This document shows positions 56,361 through 64,000 of a stretch of 64,000 bases of DNA, one piece after another. The stretch comes from Pollenia angustigena (taxonomy: Eukaryota; Arthropoda; Insecta; Diptera; Polleniidae), in the NCBI GenBank assembly GCA_930367215.1, contig OV884056.1, forward strand, positions 195,899,310 to 195,963,309. Reading direction: 5' to 3'. Below the pieces are notes generated by a model, which saw only the letters and a list, made by a program, of their open reading frames with translations, ran no database searches and had not been told where the DNA came from. How positions within the stretch are numbered: the stretch's first letter is position 1; every line of letters starts with the position of its first letter. A program made the position numbers and the translations under genes.

Positions 56361-57119
56361 ATGTATATGGGCATTTCCTGTGGTCACGAACGTACGTTCG
56401 TACGCTTTTGATGTAAAAATAATATAGAAAACAAAACTTTTCCTAGCATTTTTTTTTTCGATTCGATAGCATTTGGGTAGCTCTATGTTTAGTGCAAAAG
56501 ATGGATTTCATCGAGTTTAAGTTTTCATAATAAGAGTTATAAACGTGTGGTCACGAACGTACGCAAAATAGAAGTCAACTTTGGCTGCAGAAGTGAAATG
56601 AAAAAATCTGCGCAATGGAACGGAATATTCAAAAGTGATTAATTTATTTTAAAAGTGTATTAATGTAGGTCTCCATCCAGTATTTACAAAATAAAATATC
56701 TCTCTTGGTTTTTGTTTAATTGGCATATTTACCGGTCGCGAACGTACTTTTTTCCATATGTTTTTTTATTATTATCACCACGCATTTTCCCATAATTCCC
56801 TTAACAAAAAAAATTAAAATTCCTTTTATAATTGATTGTAATGGAGAGATTATGAAGAAAGAGGGTAAAAATAACATATATCTTGCATGTAAAATAAGTA
56901 TATAAAAATGTCGTTAGAAGTAGAAAATGCAGAAACATATAAAATTTTCCAGTTTCCAGTCCAATTTCCTCAAGTAAAACAGCTGAGATATGCTATGAAA
57001 CCATTATTTTATAAGAACAAAGACTTTTTTATAATAATCAACAATAAAAGACGATGATAATCCACATTTTATTTTTTCATCCTGGTAGACCATTCTGGGG
57101 AAATGCCCATATACATATG
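56361..57119. mobile_element. TATATGGGCATTTCC element with CGTACG motifs
   Basis: GTATATGGGCATTTCC at 56363 and GGGGAAATGCCCATATAC at 57098-57115 are inverted ends. Internally, CACGAACGTACGTTCGTACG (56386-56405), GTCACGAACGTACGC (near 56551) and GTCGCGAACGTAC (near 56735) recur. A reverse fragment is at 6121-6540 and a related sequence at 63070-63485. Confidence 0.65.
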
Positions 57120-57366
57120 TATGTATAATTATACCGGTTGGTCGTTTATCGGAGTGAAAATAAGTAAATGAACAAATAAAAGAGAGTTAAAAACTCCATG
57201 TGAAATGGAAAAATCTCATACAGCTAAACTCTCAGTACAATTTAAATGTGCACAAATAAATAGTAGTGAAGGAAAAAACTATAAAATAAATAAAATAAAA
57301 CAGCAATGTTAAAAACATTACACACAAATACACAACAAACCAAGAAAAAATGAAAACAACACTCAC

Positions 57367-57528
57367 CAACATCCGACAGATCCGGCAATAGTATCTCTTC
57401 GCCACGTTGCCAACTGGCTACTTTAACATATGTACGCACATAGTCCGGTATGGCACACTTAATCAACGCTGAATTTCCCAAATAGACTTCAGTATTTTCC
57501 ACATGTACATGAAATTGTCGGCGCACCA
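57367..57528 (-). CDS. Dscam-family exon, N-terminal half of Ig2
   Basis: First exon in the window in transcription order, 162 nt. It enters after TAG at 57530 with two bases of a split codon and leaves at the donor gtgagt with one base (phase 1 to phase 1). The peptide (residues 1-54) includes VENTEVYLGNSALIKC and VASWQRGEEILLPDLSDV, that is the B-strand cysteine C25 and the core tryptophan W40 of an I-set Ig. It corresponds by position to the exon that encodes the first half of Ig2 in Dscam1, which in Dscam1 is a large set of mutually exclusive alternatives; here I see only one copy. The open frame runs past both splice sites, but the extension upstream is T-rich intron and not protein-like. 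The upstream partner exon is outside the window. Confidence 0.93.
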
Positions 57529-58429
57529 CTACAATAAAATAACAAAAATACACAAACACATGAAAACTATCATCACTTTAATGTATGTGAAACACATACA
57601 TTCACATAAACTCCTTGTTAACAATATGCATATATATAAATATATATAAATAGATTTATTCCGAAAAAAAGAACACAGAGTAGTAATACGATTTAACTTC
57701 ATACAACAAAAACAAAAAGTATCATGAAAACAAATGTAGTAAAACATCATGAAAAATGTATCGGTATGTGTTAAAACAAAAGTGTTATTTCCGGTTATGA
57801 AAGAACGAAAAAAAAAACAAAAAATAAACAACAACATAGAGAAAAAAAAAACTAAAAACGAAATAGTTTTCATGAGCAGTCAGGATTAACAGGTTTTATT
57901 TTAAATATTTAAAAATAGCGCAAAAAATAATGCATTATCGCAGTCAAATTGTGCTGATGTTAAAAAGTTTAATTTGAAGTAAATAGAATGAATAAAAGAG
58001 CATATATTTTATTTAAAGAATATTTACAGCGGTATTAATTTTAAGATTTTTAAGTGATATAACTTTTTAAACCAGTGAAATTTGGATACTGTAGTTTACT
58101 TTAATATGTGAGTAAAGGTCTATTTACACCACATTACGTATGTCGCGGATATGTCAAATAATTGAAATAAATTTAAAATTTATGTTTACATTTGATAGTA
58201 TAAAAATAATTTGTTAAATAAAACAGTCGTACGGCTCTCAAGATTTTTGGAGTTTTTTCTTAACAATAAGAATTTCATTTAATCAGAGTTGAGTTTTTAC
58301 AAAAGTACAGAGGCAAGAAGAAAATCAGGGATGAATAATTAAAATTTTGTTCACAAATTTTCACTATTATTTATCTTAGTCAAAAAATGCAAAAATAAAA
58401 AAAAAATATAAAATTCAAAAAGCTTGCTT

Positions 58430-58785
58430 TTAAGCTTCGTTCACAATCAAAAAACCATTTTCACTTGGTGTTTATAACAGAGCAATAATTTCTTTTGGAA
58501 CCACACACATTTTGCACTAAGAAACCGTTTGCAAATTTTAGACACAACAATATTATGCATTTATTATTATTTTTTACAACATTATGTTAAAATTTTCATT
58601 CAAAACTAAATTAAATTATTTTAAACGTCAGAAACACTATCATACAAATTGTTGCTGAAGATAAAGTAGACTCAATTTTAGTTACATTTTTTTCGAAAAA
58701 TGAAAGGAAAATTTATGAAATACTTTGGGAAGAAAAAAGATAGAAGAAAAAATGAAATTGTTGCTCTGATTGTGAACAAAGCTTT
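58430..58785. mobile_element. Possible TTAA-type TIR element
   Basis: TTAAGCTTCGTTCACAATCA near 58430-58449 and TGATTGTGAACAAAGCTTTAA at 58768-58788 are imperfect inverted repeats bounded by TTAA-like sequence. About 356 bp, A/T-rich body. Boundaries are approximate. Confidence 0.45.
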
Positions 58786-58853
58786 AAACTTCCAATAACT
58801 CATACGGTAAACAGACCAAAAAAAAAAAATTTATATATTAAAAATTTTTTTCT

Positions 58854-59906
58854 TTATACCCTCCACCACAATTAGTTGTGAAGAGGGTATATTAAGTTTG
58901 TCATTCCGTGTGAAACTTTTTTATTATTCATCTCAGACCCCATAAAGTATATATATTCTGGGTCCTTGAGTAATTCTAAGTCGATTTAGCCATTTCCGTC
59001 TGTCTGTCCGTCTGTTGAAAACACGCTCACTTTCGAACAACTCGAAAGAAATGAACAAACTTGCTTGTAGTTGCTTGTAGTTATCCTAAGCAATTTCGGA
59101 TTGAAATCCAGCAAAATCGGTTCAGTAGAACTAGAGCTATGAATCAAAATGTGGAACATAAATGCTGGAAGAAGGAACGGAATGTCATAAGATTTTGTAA
59201 TAATTTGTTTTATTTGACTGGAAATCACGCTGTTAAATTTCGTGAAGATCCGTCCATAATTTACCCTAAGCCCCATATAAACAATATTCCCGGAAAACAG
59301 TTTAGTACGCCTAAAACCGTAAAAAGTAACGCTAGCGTAACAAAATTTGGTACGTCACAGTTTTTGAAGACAAGAAATAACACCGTGAAATTTCATGACG
59401 ATCGGTCCATAATTTACCTTAGGCCCCATATAAACCCAACTACCGGAAAACAGTTTAGTACGCCTTAAACCGTAAAAAATAGCGCTGGCATAACAAAATT
59501 TGGTACATCATAGTTTTTTAGGACTAGAAATGACACTGTGACATTTCGTGACGATAGGTTCATAATTTACCTTAGGCCCCATATAAGCGCTTCTACCGGA
59601 AAACAGTTCAGTACGCCTAAAACCGTAAAAAATAATGCAATCATAACAAATTAGGGCTCGTCACAGTTTTATAGGACTACAAATGGCACTGTGTAATTTC
59701 GTGAAGATTGGTATATAATTTACTCTAGGCCTCATAGAAACCCTACTCCCGGACAACAGTTTAGTACACCTAAAACCATAATTAATAACAAATCATCACA
59801 GTTTAAGATAATAATAACATCATACAGATATTACTCCTTAAACATTCGAACCTTCGGTGGAGGGTATCAAAGATTCGGCACAGCCGAATATAGCACTCTA
59901 ACTTGT
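58854..59906 (+). mobile_element. mini-me/DINE-like dispersed repeat, copy 5
   Basis: TATACCCTCCACCACAATTAG start at 58856, AAAGTATATATATTCTGGGTC core, (GTCY)n at 58997-59014, about four 153-bp units (GGAAAACAGTTTAGTACGCC at about 59290 and 59446 with related sites later), and GGTGGAGGGTATCAAAGATTC then CTCTAACTTGTTTT at the end. Compared with copy 2 it has a short deletion between the core and the first unit. Confidence 0.78.
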
Positions 59907-60149
59907 TTTAATTAAAGTGGGATAGTGTAAACGTAAAATGTAGTGAAAACATTTTCTATTTGATTTTTTGAAACTCTACAAAAAAATGGTGTGGTGAAAG
60001 CAAACATTTAAAGACTTGAAGAATAGTCTGAAAGGGGCTTAATTAACTCTTAAACCATTAAATATTTATTAAGTTTTTAATATATTTTAAATCATAGACA
60101 GAACAAATTTTTCAAAATTTTTCACTAATTAAAGCATTTATCAAAACTA

Positions 60150-60300
60150 AAATCAGTTTTAATTAAAAATTTAATCAAGTGAATTAAAAGTTTAATCAAG
60201 TGAATTAAACGTTTAATTAAGTAAATTTAACGTTTAATTGATACTATTTATTTGTTTACTGGTACAAATTTAATTAATTTTTTAATTAATATGACAAATT
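60150..60300. repeat. Inverted copy of the 21-bp minisatellite element
   Basis: ATCAAGTGAATTAAAAGTTTA, ATCAAGTGAATTAAACGTTTA and ATTAAGTAAATTTAACGTTTA are three reverse-orientation units of the array at 45350-45490, followed by TACTGGTACAAATTTAATTA as in that element. Confidence 0.65.
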
Positions 60301-61056
60301 TTTTAATTGAAATCTGTTTTTATTTTTTTCGGTTTAACCATATTGAATTCGAATTTTAAACAAATCTTTTCTGAAATGTTAATAAAATATCTTCTAAAAA
60401 GTAGTGAACAGAAAAGTTAAAAAAAAGTTAAAGAGCTATTAAAGATCTTTGGTAAATCCTAATAAATATAGAATTAGAACTATTTTTTAGATACTATTTT
60501 CTAACACATATATGGGTAAATCCTTGTCAAATCGACCAAGAGGGGGACACGACCCCTTTCGATTTTAATGAAATGTGATGAGAAGGTGCGCAAAAACATG
60601 TAAATCAAACGTGGAAAAAGTGGAAAAGTCAATATTATTTTTCTTTATTATACCCTTTATCACTGGTGAGAAGTGTATATACATACATATCTATGCCAAT
60701 ATGAAAAAGTATCTTATGTCTGATATTGTAGTTTCGAAATATTCTTAGTTTTCTTGAAGTTTTATTTGAGAAACTTTGTCTGTCTATTATCGTATTTGTA
60801 ACAACTTCAATAGAGGCTAAAATTAAAAGTTTGCAATTTCTGCATTATTTTTCTTAGACCTTTCAAATTATATATCTTTATACTTTGAATCATCAGCGGT
60901 GTCCGTTTGTTCTTATGTTGGTTTAAATAGAGAACCGAGAACCCCAGATCTGATGAGGACAAATAGTGCGGAAAATTTGCCCTCGAAATGAGGCCCCATC
61001 GGTCGAGAATCAGCGAAAACATACAATTTCCTCAAATTTTTACCTATAAAACCTTA

Positions 61057-62167
61057 CACGCAAAGAGAAAACATGGTTGTGGTAAACATATTCTAAGAGC
61101 AATATATTATGATAAGAATTATGATTGTAGTCACCATATTAAGATTATTATTGAATCATATTATGACTAAATATACTCGTAATAAGTCATCATAATATTT
61201 TTCCCTTAATCATATTATTATTCTGTTAATCATACTAAGTTAAGAAGTAATCAAATTATTGTCATGTTAATCATAATAAGCTAAGAAATTAATCATATTA
61301 TTGTCATGTTAATCATAATAAGCTAAGAAGTAAGCATGTTATCATCATGTTAATCATAATAAATTTAGAAGCAATCATATTATGATACAGCACCTTTCAT
61401 AGCTGTCATAAAAATACAAAATAAATTAAAATATTTTTGCATCGATTTTTTATTTTGTGGCTTTTTACAATTTTTCTTAATGTTAATCAAATAGCGGAGT
61501 TCAATATAAGGCTTGCAAAAGAGCAAATGAAAAATCTGTGGTTTTCATGGGCATGTGTCCATTTTTTCGATTTTAAGATGTTGATGAAATATCGTAGCAC
61601 TTTTATAAAATATAACGAAATCTCTGTGTGTTTTTTTGTTGGATTTTACAAAAAAACTATGATATTTTGCATTTGCTCTATTACATCACTAATACTTGAA
61701 TGAAGTCCGATAATATTTAAATTTTTTAATATCTTTAAACTTATTCTTTTTATGGAATTTTATCTTTTAATTGTTTAACCGCTCACAAATAAAAAAAAAC
61801 GACACAACTGCTTCAAAATTATTTTACAAATGGCGCTAGCATAATATTATTAGAGTAAAAATATTTTGATTGCATCTTTAAAATAATAGGATAAATGTAT
61901 AGCAAGTTATCATGTCATGCCTATTAAATATCATGATATGGTTGTGAGTAATATAATATGTTTTGAAAGTTATCATAATTTAGTTGTTAGAAAAATAATT
62001 ATTTTTCAAATTAATAATTGCGATAAACATTGCTATGTTTACAGTAACTATAATATTGTTGATATTAAATAAAAATAACAATTATTTGTGTACGACAACA
62101 ATATTTTGTTACATTAAACATTGTGTTGTTGCCGTAACCATGCCCAACCATATTTTTTCTCTGCGTG
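61057..62167 (+). mobile_element. ATCATAAT-palindrome element, copy D (both ends)
   Basis: 1111 bp from CACGCAAAGAGAAAACATGG to ATATTTTTTCTCTGCGTG, an imperfect inverted pair of about 26 bp, with TA directly outside each end (61055-61056 and 62168-62169). It contains four 39-bp tandem units (61210-61380) of GTTAATCATAATAAGCTAAG type and the 88-codon frame shared with copy C. TA flanks hint at Tc1/mariner, but the other two-ended copy (27527-28816) is flanked by CA, so the target duplication is unproven. Confidence 0.75.
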
Positions 62168-62469
62168 TACATTTAAAATTTGTTATTAATAACTTTTACC
62201 AGAGAGTTCGTTCACCTGAAAATTAGAACAAGATTTCAAGAAAAGGTTTATCGTAAAACAAAGTAACAGAAATGTTATAAAGCTTTCTACATTTGTATTT
62301 ACTTTTTATTAGAATTTTTCTTTAAACAAAATTATAACAATTACTATTTTTCGCCATCACACACATACATATAAGTTTGAGCACTCCATACCCTTGAGAA
62401 CGCGACATTCAACAGTCCATATGAAAAGTAAGGCTTGTCTCAATTTGTATATTCCGGACACTGTACTAT

Positions 62470-63010
62470 ATGCAATCTGTATACCAAATTTATCAAAAAG
62501 ATAAAAAGTACCAAAAGTACCAATTTATTTCGTTTGTACAACATTAAATGATAAAGGCAAGGTTTAAAAAACTGCAGTCGAAATGAAAAACTGTCAACAA
62601 AAAACGAAAATTTGTGTTAAATTTTTCGCTTTTCGAATTGGTTTGGTAACGACTGTTTACATTTAATGAATTAGAAGTAAAAGCAACAGTTTTTTTTTGC
62701 CAATGACAAATAACGAAGTGAAAGAAATGGCAGTTTTTCTACTTTGACTGCAGTTTTTTAAACGCTGGTAAAATAGTGCCAGCTTTTCCACATTTTAGGC
62801 CCCCAGAAACTACCCTGCTAATGTAGGCTATAATCTGTATGTATATTCAATTTACCGAAAAGAGAAAAAGTACCAACTTTATTCCATATCTACGTCTTAA
62901 AAAGTACCAATTTCATCCCTTCAAAAGTACCCCAAAAATTAATTCTGACAATATGCAATCTGTATGCAAAATTAATCAAAAAGATAAAAAGTACCAAAAG
63001 GACTAATTTG
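62470..63010. repeat. AAAAAGTACC dispersed repeat units with nested MITE
   Basis: ATGCAATCTGTATACCAAAT with AAAAAGATAAAAAGTACC (62468-62515) recurs at 62950-62997, and a third, more diverged unit is near 62835-62880. Between them, 62561-62766 is bounded by GGTTTAAAAAACTGCAGTC and GACTGCAGTTTTTTAAAC, a MITE-like inverted pair. Confidence 0.6.
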
Positions 63011-63069
63011 TTTCATTTTTACATTATAAAAAGTTCCCTATTATTAATCTGAGCTATATTATATCTATA

Positions 63070-63485
63070 TTCTATATGGGCATTTCCATGTCATCGTACG
63101 TGACATTTGTACCCCTTCAGAGAGATAGAAATTTTGCAAAAATAGCATTAACTGGAAAATTTTTTGTATCATTATGTTTCATTAAGAGGGAACTATATAT
63201 GAAAAAAAAAGTTTTAATTCGGAACCTTGTTGTCCAAAATATCGGGCAAAATAAGTGCATATCGTACGTGACATAAAACAGAAGTGATATTTGTGTGAAT
63301 GTAAAATAATACGAAAATCTGCGAATTGTGCGAGGTTTTTCTCCTTTTTTCCAATTTCATACATTAAACCACATATTTTTTCTTTATAATCCGTAATTGG
63401 AAAAAAAAATTTTTTTTGGACGGTTTTATGTAATATCCATATGTAACCATATGTAATATCGTTCGTGACATACCGTACGTGACAG
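63070..63485. mobile_element. CGTACGTGACA repeat, relative of TATATGGGCATTTCC family
   Basis: TATATGGGCATTTCCATGTC at 63073, then ATCGTACGTGACATTTG, ATCGTACGTGACATAAAAC (63258 on), ATCGTTCGTGACATACCG and CGTACGTGACAGATTTT (about 63455-63490). The first 15 bp equal the terminus of 56361-57119. The right end is not identified. Confidence 0.5.
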
Positions 63486-63555
63486 ATTTTTCTCTTATAG
63501 TATTTACAAGGTATGAAATATATATTTTGTAAATAGTATATAAAAACCTAAAAAG

Positions 63556-64000
63556 AAACAAGTAAGAAAGTATAGTCGTATAGTATATACACTATAATAT
63601 TAAAAAAAAAAATTTTTGAGAGTGTGCCCTATTTGGGACCCATGGCCAAACAAGATCGCCAGAACAGAATTATGCTTTGAGTTTAAGAATTGTATAATAG
63701 TTATTTGTGCTGAATATTATTTAGTTATTTCCATCTATATAAGATTTGTTTGCCCCTAGCCGATTTAAGGAAGGGGTTTATGTGGGGCCTAGGTTAATTT
63801 TGAACCAACCAGCACAACATTTTGTCATGACATAGTACTATCGTAAAAGTCATTGTCGGAAATTTTTATGTAAATACCAACATTTATAAGGAAGTTATGG
63901 CACTTAAAGCTCTTTTCGGGAGTAGCACTTGTATGGGAGCTATGGTCAAATATGGACCGATTCCAAAAAAAAATTTTGTAAGATGATTTTGATTGTAATA
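63556..64000. mobile_element. Dispersed repeat start, cut by window end
   Basis: AGAAACAAGTAAGAAAGTATAGTCG opens it, as at 39721; then TTATGTGGGGCCTAGGTTA and GTATGGGAGCTATGGTCAAA repeat-like stretches with GGACCGATT. It runs off the right edge of the window, so its size is unknown. Confidence 0.55.

Larger units (their letters stand above)
48091..57366 (-). other. Intron within Ig2 (9.3 kb)
   Basis: Contains a GA microsatellite (48619-48642), a nested pile of elements (49168-51553), a mini-me copy (51702-52412), a triple-nested hAT/mini-me/TTAA element (52575-55949) and a TIR element with CGTACG motifs (56361-57119). The stretches 48105-48615, 48645-49160 and 55960-56355 look like ordinary AT-rich intron. 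No second Ig-like exon is seen. Confidence 0.75.
14759..57528 (-). other. Dscam-family cell-adhesion gene (internal part, 8 exons)
   Basis: Gene-level entry. Eight minus-strand exons with GT donors and AG acceptors join in one frame to about 403 codons, covering four I-set immunoglobulin domains. The cysteine pairs in the joined numbering are C25/C83, C134/C186, C228/C283 and C326/C385, and each domain has its core W (40, 146, 240, 338). Dscam proteins are single-pass neuronal receptors with ten Ig and six FN3 domains that act in homophilic recognition and self-avoidance. By position and sequence these domains look like Ig2 to Ig5. Signal peptide and Ig1 lie to the right of the window; Ig6 onward lies to the left. 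The Drosophila paralogue I recall as closest is Dscam4, with Dscam2 the alternative; I cannot settle it without a search. Exons are compact, while introns have grown by transposon insertion. Confidence 0.93.
57529..64000 (-). other. Dscam-family intron 5' of the Ig2 exon (partial)
   Basis: At least 6.47 kb. Contains a possible TTAA-flanked element (58430-58785), a mini-me copy (58854-59906), minisatellite-related sequence (60150-60300), an ATCATAAT-palindrome element (61057-62167), AAAAAGTACC-type repeats (62470-63010), CGTACGTGACA repeats (63070-63485) and the start of a dispersed repeat at 63556. I recognise nothing in 57540-58420 and 60310-61040, apart from a short ataccctttatcactggtga fragment near 60650. 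Confidence 0.75.

Noticed and set aside
57529..57873. 114-codon minus-strand frame upstream of the Ig2 exon as an additional exon
   Set aside because: Hydrophobic, TTT/TGT-rich intron sequence without Ig motifs or matching splice phases.
1..64000. tRNA, rRNA or LTR retrotransposon genes
   Set aside because: No tRNA cloverleaf landmarks, rRNA segments, long terminal repeats or reverse transcriptase motifs were recognised by eye; a systematic scan was not possible.

Overview
The window is AT-rich animal DNA, almost certainly from a higher fly (Diptera, probably a calyptrate such as a blow fly or house-fly relative; the species is inference). The evidence is one split gene on the minus strand that closely resembles the insect Dscam immunoglobulin cell-adhesion family, and five copies of a dispersed repeat with the (TA)n, conserved core and (GTCY)n arrangement known from dipteran mini-me/DINE-type elements.

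The only host gene I can support is that Dscam-family gene. Eight internal exons (1209 nt, about 403 codons) read from right to left: 57367-57528, 47941-48090, 47719-47839, 37327-37444, 26577-26800, 18428-18555, 18199-18299 and 14759-14963. All donors are GT, all acceptors AG, and all seven internal junctions agree in phase. They encode four consecutive I-set Ig domains, by comparison with Dscam proteins Ig2 to Ig5, each with both disulphide cysteines and the core tryptophan. The first exons lie beyond the right edge. The remaining Ig domains, FN3 domains, membrane segment and tail lie beyond the left edge. I recognise the family with confidence. Among the paralogues Dscam4 seems closest and Dscam2 is the main alternative, so no symbol is given.

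The introns are large (3.2 to 10.5 kb, and at least 14.7 and 6.5 kb at the edges) and consist largely of transposable-element debris. Two are short (101 and 128 bp).
- Left intron (1-14758): a 2-kb element with a 6-bp target duplication (1301-3340), an 8-bp-duplication element (3751-4286), a nested pile inside a hAT element (7572-11866), an internally deleted Tc1 element with a DD34E remnant (12400-13358) and a small hAT element (13423-14191).
- 14964-26576: two Harbinger-like MITEs sharing a TTA site (17250-17654), further palindromic MITEs, a GC-rich patch near 20040, a mini-me copy beside a broken hAT copy, and a TA-flanked element (24472-25281).
- 26801-47718: two copies of a 1.1-1.3 kb element rich in ATCATAATATGATT-type palindromes, several tandem-repeat tracts, a pogo/Tigger-like element (42458-42980) and hAT elements at 43138-44488 and 46066-46976.
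- 48091-64000: an element pile at about 49168-51300 that contains a hAT element with nine TATCGATA motifs, then a hAT element (52575-55949) carrying a mini-me copy that itself carries a TTAA-flanked element, then further dispersed repeats.

No intact transposase, tRNA, rRNA or CRISPR array was found. Three transposase pseudogenes of the hAT superfamily (in two lineages), one Tc1 pseudogene and one unclassified element protein remnant are readable. Element ends were set by eye from terminal inverted repeats and target-site duplications. The perfect 8-bp duplications are the strongest of these calls.
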